Source: Chloroflexota bacterium (GTDB taxonomy: Bacteria > Chloroflexota > Limnocylindria > P2-11E). Taken from it: 6,218 bases of DNA. Each line of letters opens with the position of its first letter. The first letter of the stretch is position 1. The stretch is taken from positions 1 through 6,218 of the forward strand of contig VBGS01000029.1 in assembly GCA_005889445.1 (NCBI GenBank), in the 5' to 3' direction. Positions 1 to 5,682 of this stretch are shown piece by piece. Under the pieces are notes generated by a model. It saw only the letters and a program-made list of their open reading frames with translations. It ran no database searches and was not told the origin of the DNA. The translations under genes were made by a program, and so were the position numbers.

Positions 1-151
1 GATAGACGTGAAGCACTGGGCCGACACGCAGCGCAAGGTCGTGCGCGGCGAGATGCCGCTGAAGGAGGCCATCAACTCCATGCCACGCCTGGCGCGCGTC
101 GGCGGCGGGTGCCCGTGCGCGAAATCGGTCCGCTGGGTCCAGGACGCGTGA
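1..151 (+). CDS. C-terminal end of an unrecognised protein (5' partial)
   Basis: Reading from base 2, 49 codons are open to a TGA at 149-151, and nearly all third positions are G or C, which supports real coding in this frame rather than in the frame of the next gene, which is also open here. The tail contains HWADTQRKVVRGEMPL and then VGGGCPCAKSVRWVQDA, with a Cys-Pro-Cys pair about 10 residues before the end. I do not recognise the family, and the missing N-terminal part prevents a functional call. The CPC could bind a metal or be redox-active, but that is a guess. Its stop overlaps the GTG start of the next gene (GTGA), so the two are probably co-transcribed and translationally coupled. 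Confidence 0.6.
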   Translation, partial: IDVKHWADTQRKVVRGEMPLKEAINSMPRLARVGGGCPCAKSVRWVQDA

Positions 152-549
152 GCGTCTTCAGCGACGTCGAGCTCGCGTATCTAGCCTCGCAGCGGCTCGG
201 ACGGCTCGCGACGGTCGCAAAGGGACAGCCGCACGTGGTTCCGATCTCCTTCCGGCATAACCCCGACACGGACACGATCGATCTCGGCGGTCACGGGCTC
301 GGGCGGTCCAAGAAGTTCCGCGATGTGCAGCGTCACCCGCGCGTCGCGTTCGTCGTCGACGACGTACCCCCGCCGTGGCGTCCGCGGATGGTGGAGATCC
401 GCGGCACCGCGGTCACCGTCCCAACGGGCGGAGAGTCGTTCGGCCGCGGCTTCGCGCCAGAGATCATCCGCATCACCCCGACGCGCATCGTGAGCTTCGG
501 ACTCGAAGACGAGCGGAGCGCGCGCGACGTTCCGGCGCGGGTCGCCTGA
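148..549 (+). CDS. PPOX-class, probably F420-dependent, split-barrel oxidoreductase
   Basis: A 133-residue protein of the pyridoxamine 5'-phosphate oxidase-like split beta-barrel fold. It begins MSVFSDVELAYLASQRLGRL, has the strand pair RLGRLATV then QPHVVPISF (about 16-35), GGHG (47-50), SKKFRDVQRHPRVAFVVDD (54-72), WRPRMVEIRG, and a late IRITPTRIVSFG segment. This pattern matches the small actinobacterial-type family usually named PPOX class F420-dependent oxidoreductase. Such proteins bind F420 or a flavin and reduce or bind small molecules; the substrate here is unknown. I chose GTG 148 over the in-frame GTGs at 109 and 115 because it gives the usual family N-terminus, forms a GTGA overlap with the preceding stop, and has AGGA just upstream (141-144, close spacing). 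The earlier starts would overlap the upstream coding region by about 40 bases. F420 rather than FMN or heme as cofactor is inferred from family resemblance only. Confidence 0.87.
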   Translation: MSVFSDVELAYLASQRLGRLATVAKGQPHVVPISFRHNPDTDTIDLGGHGLGRSKKFRDVQRHPRVAFVVDDVPPPWRPRMVEIRGTAVTVPTGGESFGRGFAPEIIRITPTRIVSFGLEDERSARDVPARVA

Positions 550-558
550 GCCGCCGAG

Positions 559-1281
559 ATGGGGCAATTCAATGACCGCATCGAACCCAAAGACTTCACG
601 AAGATGCCGAAGGAGTACCAGGATCTCCTGACGCGCCTGCTCACCATCCAGGCCGACTGCGAGATCGGCGGGCCCCACATCTACGTCGATCACTGGACGC
701 TTCGCGCGCCGACGGTCGACGACCAGTGGCGCGTCGCGAAGATCGCGATGGAAGAGATCGACCACTGCCGCAAGTTCCTGCGGATGCTCGGACTCCTGGA
801 GATCGACCGGAGCGACATCCTCACGCGCCCGCGCAGCAAGCGCGAGGTCGACGCCTTCAAGGAGGACATGCCGCACTGGGCGGACTTCGCCGCCTTCGGG
901 ATGCTCATCGACAAGGTGGGCGAGTATCAGCTCGAGGAGATGACGAGCTCAACGTACCGCCCGGTGGAGGACTACCTGCCGCAGATCCTCCGCGAAGAGA
1001 AGGGGCACATCAGCTACGGGCAGCAACAGCTCGACAAGCTCGTGCGGTCGGGCGACGAAGGACGTGCCGCCGCGCAGGCCGCGGTCGACAAGTGGTACAT
1101 CGTCGGGCTCGACATGTTCGGCACGTCGGGGTCGGCTCGGACCGAGCGCTACATCGAATGGGGCCTCAAGCGCCGCACCAACGAGGAAGCACGGCGTCAG
1201 TACATCGCCGAGGTCGATCCGCAGATCCAGTCGCTCGGACTGGTGATCCCGGACAAGCTCAAAGGCCGGAAGTACCTCTAA
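559..1281 (+). CDS. PaaA/PaaC-family (phenylacetic acid catabolic) ferritin-like di-iron oxygenase subunit
   Basis: A 240-residue helical protein resembling the PaaA/PaaC family, whose best-known members form the phenylacetyl-CoA 1,2-epoxidase; BoxB of benzoyl-CoA epoxidation is a relative. Carboxylate-bridged di-iron ligands appear intact: E35 in QADCEIGG (helix 1), E66xxH69 in MEEIDHCRK (helix 2), D118/E122/E126 candidates in DKVGEYQLEEM (helix 3) and E147xxH150 in LREEKGHISYG (helix 4). The STYRP segment resembles the SSYAP region of the family. Its length is nearer the non-catalytic PaaC (about 250) than PaaA (about 310), but the retained ligands argue for a catalytic, PaaA-like role. No PaaB, PaaC, PaaD or PaaE gene is adjacent. 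The start ATG at 559 follows the previous stop by 9 bases with no strong Shine-Dalgarno. The substrate is unknown; assignment to phenylacetate itself is not supported. Confidence 0.88.
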   Translation: MGQFNDRIEPKDFTKMPKEYQDLLTRLLTIQADCEIGGPHIYVDHWTLRAPTVDDQWRVAKIAMEEIDHCRKFLRMLGLLEIDRSDILTRPRSKREVDAFKEDMPHWADFAAFGMLIDKVGEYQLEEMTSSTYRPVEDYLPQILREEKGHISYGQQQLDKLVRSGDEGRAAAQAAVDKWYIVGLDMFGTSGSARTERYIEWGLKRRTNEEARRQYIAEVDPQIQSLGLVIPDKLKGRKYL

Positions 1282-1294
1282 CGCCGCGCCGCCG

Positions 1295-1762
1295 GTGAGC
1301 ACGCACCGCCTTCGCTTCAAGCTGAACGGCGCCGACCGCGACCTCGAGGTGCCGGCGGACCGGCTCCTCATCGATCTCCTGCGGGAGGACTGCGGCGCGA
1401 CCGGCACCAAGCTCGGCTGCGGCATCGGCGTGTGCGGGGCGTGCAGCGTGCTCGTCGACGGCGAGCTCGTCTCCGCGTGCCTCGTCCCCGCGGTGTTCGT
1501 CGACGCCACCGCGATCGTCACCGTCGAGGGGCTCGCGAGGGACGGCGCGCTGACGCCCCTGCAGGACTCCTTCATCCGCGAAGGCGGCTTCCAGTGCGGC
1601 ATCTGCACGCCCGGGCAGCTCATCGCGGCGACGGCGCTGCTTGGCGAGCATCCGCGGCCGACGCGCGACGAGGTCCGCTCCTGGATGATGGGCAACATCT
1701 GTCGCTGCACCGGCTACTACGGCATAGAGCGCGCGATCGACCGCGCCGCGGGAGCCCGATGA
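1295..1762 (+). CDS. Molybdenum hydroxylase small subunit with two [2Fe-2S] clusters (XDH/CoxS-like)
   Basis: A 155-residue iron-sulfur subunit of the xanthine dehydrogenase/aldehyde oxidase/CO dehydrogenase family, carrying electrons from the molybdenum centre to FAD. The N-terminal plant-ferredoxin-like domain has C42, C47, C50 and C62 (GCGIGVCGACSVLVDG then SAC). The C-terminal helical domain has C101 and C104 (FQCGICTPG) and C136 and C138 (GNICRCTGYYGI). All eight cluster ligands are present, and Q100 next to C101 sits where relatives contact the pterin cofactor. Length is typical for a stand-alone subunit. The GTG start at 1295 lies 13 bases after the di-iron gene and lacks a clear Shine-Dalgarno, but gives the normal family N-terminus (STHRLRFKLNG). 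It ends in an ATGA overlap with the FAD subunit. The domain is generic in this enzyme family, so it does not reveal the substrate. Confidence 0.96.
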   Translation: MSTHRLRFKLNGADRDLEVPADRLLIDLLREDCGATGTKLGCGIGVCGACSVLVDGELVSACLVPAVFVDATAIVTVEGLARDGALTPLQDSFIREGGFQCGICTPGQLIAATALLGEHPRPTRDEVRSWMMGNICRCTGYYGIERAIDRAAGAR

Positions 1763-2607
1763 CGTTCGAGTATCACGAGCCGCGCGAGCTCGGCCCCGCG
1801 CTCGATCTGCTCGCCCGTCACGGTCAGGACGCGCACCTCATCGCCGGCGGGACGGCGACGGTGCTGCTGCTACGGCAGGGACTCCTCCGCCCGGGTCATG
1901 TGATCGGCCTGCGACGGATCGAGTCCCTGGGCGGGATCGCGCGCACCAGCGATGGCGGCCTGCGGATCGGCGCGATGGCGACGCATCGCGCGGTCGAGCG
2001 TTCGCCGATGGCGCGCGCGTACAGCCCGGCGCTCACCGATGCCTTCGCCAGCGTCGCGACGATCCGGATCCGCAATCAGGCGACGGTCGGCGGCAACCTG
2101 GCACATGCGGATCCGGCGCAGGACCCGCCGCCGATGCTCGCTGCGTTCGGGGCGACCGTGACCGCGCGTTCGTCGCGCGGCGAGAGGACCATCCCCGTCG
2201 CGGACCTCGCCGTCGACCACTTCACGACGTCGCTGGCGGGTGACGAGATCATCACGGAAGTCGTGCTGCCGCCGATCGTCGAGGGGACGCGGGCGGCCTA
2301 CCTCAAGTTCCTCCCGAAGACGGCCGATGATTACGCGACCGTCTCGGTGGCGGCGACCCTGCGGCTCGCGAGCGACGGCACCGTCGCCGCCGCCAGCATC
2401 TTCCTCGGAGCGGTCGGCCCGACGCCGATCAGAGCGCGGCGCGTCGAGGACGCGCTGCGCGGGCGCGCCCGTGGCGACATCGGGGAGGCCGCGGCGCTCG
2501 TGGGCGAGGAGATCGATCCCGTCGACGACGCGCGCGGCTCCTCCGAGTACAAACGACGGATGGCGCGCGTGTGGACCGAGCGCACGCTCGCGCAGCTGCT
2601 CCGATGA
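1759..2607 (+). CDS. Molybdenum hydroxylase FAD-binding medium subunit (CoxM/XDH-like)
   Basis: A 282-residue FAD-binding subunit that takes electrons from the 2Fe-2S subunit and passes them to an external acceptor. The two FAD-contact motifs are visible: AGGTAT (29-34) and TVGGNLAHADPAQD (109-122), in the usual order and spacing. The C-terminal part (about 175-280, from YLKFLPKTADDYATVSVAA) matches the CO dehydrogenase flavoprotein C-terminal domain. Length is typical for the family. The ATG at 1759 overlaps the preceding stop as ATGA, and GGGAG at 1750-1754 can serve as its ribosome binding site. The reading frame remains open further upstream inside the 2Fe-2S gene, but those codons are a shadow of that gene. 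The end overlaps the CoxG-like start in another ATGA. Confidence 0.96.
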   Translation: MTFEYHEPRELGPALDLLARHGQDAHLIAGGTATVLLLRQGLLRPGHVIGLRRIESLGGIARTSDGGLRIGAMATHRAVERSPMARAYSPALTDAFASVATIRIRNQATVGGNLAHADPAQDPPPMLAAFGATVTARSSRGERTIPVADLAVDHFTTSLAGDEIITEVVLPPIVEGTRAAYLKFLPKTADDYATVSVAATLRLASDGTVAAASIFLGAVGPTPIRARRVEDALRGRARGDIGEAAALVGEEIDPVDDARGSSEYKRRMARVWTERTLAQLLR

Positions 2608-3053
2608 AGTTCACGCACACGGCCATGGTCGCGGTGCCGCGCGCGAAGGTCTGGGCGCAGGTCATGGACGTGCCGGCCGCCGCGCGGTGTGTCCCGGGCG
2701 TCGCATCGGTCCGTCCATCCGGCAACGGAAAGTACGAGGGCACGCTCGCGGTCCAGGTCGGCCCGGTCCGTCTCGTGCTGGACGGCGACCTCGCGATCAC
2801 CGCGCGCGACGAGAACGCGGGCACGGCGGCGCTCCGAGCCGAAGCCAAAGATTCGCGGGTGGGCGGCGCGATCCGCGCCACGATGAGCCTCGCGCTGGCT
2901 GAGAAAGGTGGAGAGACCGAGATCCGGATCGAGACGGACCTTGCGGTCATGGGCCGCCTCGGTGAGTTCGGGCAGGCGGTCATCAAGCGGAAAGCCGACC
3001 AGCTCATGGGCGATTTCGCGGAGTGCCTCGCGCGGCAGGCTTCCGCGCGGTGA
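2604..3053 (+). CDS. CoxG-like SRPBCC-fold protein (CO dehydrogenase subunit G family)
   Basis: A 149-residue protein of the CoxG/SRPBCC (START-like) family. Supporting features are the N-terminal strand followed by VWAQVMDV and ARCVPGVASV (the usual D-x-x-x-x-x-x-C-x-P-G region), KYEGTLAVQVGPV, and the C-terminal helix MGRLGEFGQAVIKRKADQLM. Members of this family accompany CO dehydrogenase-type molybdenum hydroxylases; mycobacterial CoxG has been linked to membrane attachment and quinone-linked electron transfer, but a role here is inference. Unlike CoxG proteins with a long tail and terminal membrane helix, this one stops right after the SRPBCC domain (ECLARQASAR), so it looks soluble. The gene sits between the FAD and molybdopterin subunits and overlaps both by 4 bases (ATGA at the start, GTGA at the end), arguing that it is made with the enzyme. 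Confidence 0.9.
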   Translation: MKFTHTAMVAVPRAKVWAQVMDVPAAARCVPGVASVRPSGNGKYEGTLAVQVGPVRLVLDGDLAITARDENAGTAALRAEAKDSRVGGAIRATMSLALAEKGGETEIRIETDLAVMGRLGEFGQAVIKRKADQLMGDFAECLARQASAR

Positions 3054-5209
3054 CCACCGTCGCGGCGCGCTCGAGCTCGATCCTGACCGAGCCCGAGTAC
3101 CGGATCGAGGGACGCGACAAGGTCACCGGCGCGGCGCGCTACGCGGCGGATGTCGCGATGCCGGGGATGCTCCACGCCGCATTCGTCACCAGCCCGTTCC
3201 CGCACGCCCGGATCGTGTCTGTCGACGCGTCGGCCGCGCGCGCGGTGTCCGGCGTGCGGGCGGTCATCACCGGCGCCGACACCAGACCCGCTCGCTTCGG
3301 GCGGCGCCTGCAGGACTGGCCGGTCCTCTGCTGGGAGCGCGTGCTGTTCATCGGCGACCGCGTCGCCGCCGTCGCCGCCGATACGCCCGCGATCGCCGAC
3401 GAGGCCGCCCGTCTCGTCGTCGTCGAATACGAGGAGCTGCCCGCGATCCTGGATTCGGCCGCCGCGCTTGCCGAAGGCGCGCCGATCCTGCACCCGGACT
3501 CGGCGACCTACGCGTATGCCGGCGGCGCGCGCCCGGAGCGGTCGCACCAAAACATCCAGGGCCACGGCGTTCGCGAGCACGGCGACGTGGAGGCGGGCTT
3601 CCGTGCCGCGCACCGGGTCTACGAGCACACCTTCGTCGTGCCGCGCGTGCACCAGGCCTACCTCGAGCCCCGCGCGAGCCTGGTGTGGCTCGACGGCGAG
3701 CGCGTGCGGGTCGTCACGACGAACAAAGCGCCGTTCGCGCTGCGCGAGCACATGAGCGCGTCGCTCGGTATCCCCGAGGCGCGCATCGTGGTCGACGCGG
3801 GCCACATCGGCGGCGACTTCGGCGGCAAGGGGCTCACGCCGGACGAGTTCGCGCTCTACCACCTCGCCCGCGCGACCGGCCGCCCGGTGCGTTCGGTCAT
3901 GCGGTTCGCCGACGACGTGCAGGGCACGAACACGCGACACGCGGCCACGATCACGCTGCGCACGGCCGTCGATCGGGACGGCCGCATCCTCGCGCACACC
4001 TCGCGGGTCGTCTTCGATGGCGGCGCCTATGCGGCGGGGAAGCCCGTCGCCACGCTGATGCCCGGCGACGCGATGCTCACCCTCGCCGGCTATCGCCTGC
4101 CCGCGGCACGCGTCGAAGCGACGACCGTATACACGAATCAGGTCCCCGCCGGCCACTCGCGAGCGCCGGGTCAGCCGCAGAACTCGTTCGCGGCCGAGTC
4201 GCACATGGATCTCATCGCGCGCGACCTCGGGATCGATCCGCTCGACCTCCGCGAGCGGAACGTCGTCCGCTCCGGCGATATCGACATCACCGGCTCGGCG
4301 TGGCACGGGACCGACGGCCACGTGCTGCTCGCACGCCTGCGCGCGGCGTCGCGCTACGACGTTCGGCGGAAGCAGACCGACGAAACGGATGGAACTGGAC
4401 TCGGCGTGGCGCTCGGCGTCCGCCATGTCGGGCGCGGCCGCGCATCGACGGTGCTACGGCTCGAAAACGGAACGCTCGAGCTCCACACCGGCGTCTCGGA
4501 TCAAGGCGGCGGGGCGCATACGCTCTTCCAGCGCATCGTCGCGAGCGAGCTCGGCGTGCCGCTCGACCGCGTCCGTGTCGTCCGGGAAGCGACCGATGCC
4601 GTGCCGAGCGATCCAGGCGTCGGTGGAAGCCGCGTCACACCGGTCCAGGGCAGCGCCGCGCTCGACGCGGCGCGAAAGCTGAAGGCGAGGCTCACCGAGG
4701 TGGGCGGATCGCTCGACGGCGATCACCGGCTCGAGGTCACTGGGGAGGCCTCGCAGGAGGGGCATGAGAGCTCGATGTACGGCTACGTTCTCGAGGCCGC
4801 CGTCGACGTCGAGACCGGCGTGGTCAAGGTCGGGCGAGCCACGCTCGTCGCGGACGTCGGCACGGTCATCAATCCGGTGGCGCTGCGCGGCCAGCTCGAG
4901 GGCGGATTTGTCTTCGGACTGGGTCAGGCGCTCATGGAGGAGCTGCTGATGGAGGACGGCCGCGTCACCAACCCAAACCTCGGCGACTACAAGCTCCCGA
5001 CGATCGCCGACGCTCCTCCGCTCGATATCGAGCTCATCACCGAGCACCCGGGCCCTGGCCCCTTCGGCGCGAAGTCCGTCGGCGAGCTCGCCAATCCGGC
5101 CGTCGGCCCGGCCGTGGCCAACGCCGTCGAGGACGCGTCGGGCGCGCGTGTGATGACAATGCCGGTCACGGCTGAGAAGGTGTGGGCCGCGCTCAGCGCC
5201 AGGCGGTGA
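3050..5209 (+). CDS. Molybdopterin-binding large subunit of xanthine dehydrogenase/aldehyde oxidase-family hydroxylase
   Basis: A 719-residue catalytic subunit holding the molybdenum-pterin cofactor. The N-terminal aldehyde oxidase a/b hammerhead domain starts around residue 18 (RIEGRDKVTGAARYAAD). Later come HQAYLEPRA, the cofactor-binding GGDFGGK (254-260), the substrate-loop segment GHSRAPGQPQ (368-377), DQGGGAHT (Q485 region), DVGTVINPVALRGQLEGG, and GAKSVGEL with the catalytic base glutamate at E679. The loop at 368-377 differs from the AYRCSFR of CO dehydrogenase and the AYRGAGR of other CoxL-like proteins, so CO is an unlikely substrate; an aldehyde, aromatic or N-heterocyclic compound is possible. 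The length is slightly short for the family (about 750-790). The GTG at 3050 is preferred because it forms a GTGA overlap with the CoxG stop; an in-frame upstream start at 3023 would extend further into that gene. The 3' end overlaps the opposing gene by 17 bases. Confidence 0.95.
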   Translation: MTTVAARSSSILTEPEYRIEGRDKVTGAARYAADVAMPGMLHAAFVTSPFPHARIVSVDASAARAVSGVRAVITGADTRPARFGRRLQDWPVLCWERVLFIGDRVAAVAADTPAIADEAARLVVVEYEELPAILDSAAALAEGAPILHPDSATYAYAGGARPERSHQNIQGHGVREHGDVEAGFRAAHRVYEHTFVVPRVHQAYLEPRASLVWLDGERVRVVTTNKAPFALREHMSASLGIPEARIVVDAGHIGGDFGGKGLTPDEFALYHLARATGRPVRSVMRFADDVQGTNTRHAATITLRTAVDRDGRILAHTSRVVFDGGAYAAGKPVATLMPGDAMLTLAGYRLPAARVEATTVYTNQVPAGHSRAPGQPQNSFAAESHMDLIARDLGIDPLDLRERNVVRSGDIDITGSAWHGTDGHVLLARLRAASRYDVRRKQTDETDGTGLGVALGVRHVGRGRASTVLRLENGTLELHTGVSDQGGGAHTLFQRIVASELGVPLDRVRVVREATDAVPSDPGVGGSRVTPVQGSAALDAARKLKARLTEVGGSLDGDHRLEVTGEASQEGHESSMYGYVLEAAVDVETGVVKVGRATLVADVGTVINPVALRGQLEGGFVFGLGQALMEELLMEDGRVTNPNLGDYKLPTIADAPPLDIELITEHPGPGPFGAKSVGELANPAVGPAVANAVEDASGARVMTMPVTAEKVWAALSARR

Positions 5210-5603
5210 CGACGGCCCCCATGACGATCTGCACGAGCAGGTTGTGCGCGTTGTTCAGGACCCAGAGCCCCCAGGGCAGCTTCTGAAACGAGATCTCGGC
5301 GGCCGTGATCGTGGCCATGAAGCCAAGCCACACGAAGAACCCGAGCATCGCGCCGGCTCCGATCGTCGTGCCGCCGAGGTTGACCGCGAGGACCGCGAGG
5401 ACCCACGCGTTCACCAGCGACGCGACGATCCCGACCGCCATCCCGGTCGGACCGGGATTACCGAGCTGTGCCTGCGTCGTGCCGAGGTAGGCCATCCAGC
5501 GCTTGCCGAGGACCGCGGGCGAGTACCACGCGAAGCCGATGACGAGCGCGACGATCGCGGCGACGATCACCGCGAGGTAGTTGACGCCGAAGGTGATGGT
5601 CAC
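5193..5603 (-). CDS. DUF1761-like four-helix integral membrane protein
   Basis: A 136-residue hydrophobic protein with four probable membrane segments: about 7-27 (NYLAVIVAAIVALVIGFAWY), 53-74, 82-102 and 113-133. The WYSPAVLGKRW stretch (26-36) just after helix 1, together with overall size and layout, matches the DUF1761 family, which has no established function that I know. A polar loop with several Gln and Gly residues (about 40-52) joins helices 1 and 2. The GTG start at 5603-5601 is supported by a strong GGAGG Shine-Dalgarno 6 bases upstream. It converges on the molybdopterin subunit and their 3' ends overlap. Being on the opposite strand, it is probably not part of the hydroxylase operon. 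Confidence 0.85.
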   Translation of the reverse strand: MTITFGVNYLAVIVAAIVALVIGFAWYSPAVLGKRWMAYLGTTQAQLGNPGPTGMAVGIVASLVNAWVLAVLAVNLGGTTIGAGAMLGFFVWLGFMATITAAEISFQKLPWGLWVLNNAHNLLVQIVMGAVVTAWR

Positions 5604-5607
5604 GAAA

Positions 5608-5615
5608 CCCCTCCC
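5608..5615 (-). promoter_or_regulatory. Strong Shine-Dalgarno of the DUF1761-like gene
   Basis: On the minus strand the bases read GGGAGGGG, containing the perfect core GGAGG (5614-5610), followed by a 6-base spacer GGTTTC and the GTG start at 5603. This is the clearest ribosome binding site in the window and decides the start of the membrane protein. Its upstream half (GGGA) is also the last part of the hairpin at 5612-5634. Confidence 0.8.
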
Positions 5616-5634
5616 GCCGCTGGATGCGGCGGGA
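5612..5634 (-). promoter_or_regulatory. Perfect 9-bp GC-rich hairpin in the leader of the DUF1761-like gene
   Basis: Minus-strand RNA would read TCCCGCCGC - ATCCA - GCGGCGGGA (T for U), a perfect 9-bp stem with a 5-base loop. The 3' arm flows directly into the Shine-Dalgarno (GGGA of the arm plus GGGG), so a folded stem would hide the upstream part of the ribosome binding site. There is no U-tract on either strand after the stem (only GGGGTTTC on the minus strand), so it is not a classic intrinsic terminator, though a weak stop or attenuation signal after the substrate-binding protein gene is possible. The inverted repeat is certain from the bases; the function is inference. Confidence 0.55.
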
Positions 5635-5670
5635 AGATGCTAGCTCGCTTGCTCGCTCCGCAGCGCTAGT

Positions 5671-5680
5671 CGCCCGGGCG
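5671..5680. repeat. 10-base perfect palindrome CGCCCGGGCG just after the substrate-binding protein stop
   Basis: A self-complementary CGCCCGGGCG lies 2 bases beyond the stop of the minus-strand substrate-binding protein gene. A second small inverted repeat, CGGGC-ACTC-GCCCG (5686-5699), spans that gene's last codons. With no U-tract they are not convincing as a terminator and may simply be chance in very GC-rich DNA. Confidence 0.3.
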
Positions 5681-5682
5681 CC

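Noticed and set aside
109..147. Earlier GTG starts (109, 115) for the PPOX protein
   Set aside because: They would add residues inside the end of the upstream coding region, and the family N-terminus begins at the GTG at 148, which also forms the GTGA overlap.
2429..4426. Very long open frame on the minus strand opposite the FAD, CoxG and large-subunit genes
   Set aside because: Its translation is rich in Arg, Ala, Asp and His with no recognisable domain, and it spans four well-supported genes on the other strand. It is the usual antisense shadow of GC-rich coding DNA.
2908..4767. Long plus-strand open frame overlapping the CoxG and molybdopterin genes
   Set aside because: An Arg/Ala/Gly-rich translation without motifs, out of frame with strongly matched CoxG and large-subunit motifs; a frame shadow.
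3050..5209. Aerobic CO dehydrogenase (CoxL) identity
   Set aside because: The subunit set and CoxG resemble a cox cluster, but the large subunit lacks the AYRCSFR active-site loop with its cysteine, and coxD/E/F-type genes are not seen.
5210..5300. Terminator for the plus-strand operon
   Set aside because: No stem followed by a T-run is visible; this stretch is fully used by the coding sequence of the opposing membrane protein.
5636..5641. Minus-strand TAGCAT as a possible -10 box for the DUF1761-like gene
   Set aside because: Only four of six positions match and no -35-like element lies at a proper distance upstream; the surrounding DNA is too GC-rich to support the call.
5639..5669. CTAGC...GCTAG inverted ends around repeated TCGCT/CTCGCT units
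   Set aside because: The arms are only 5 bases long and the repeat units short and imperfect; no flanking mobile-element gene, target duplication or longer repeat is visible.
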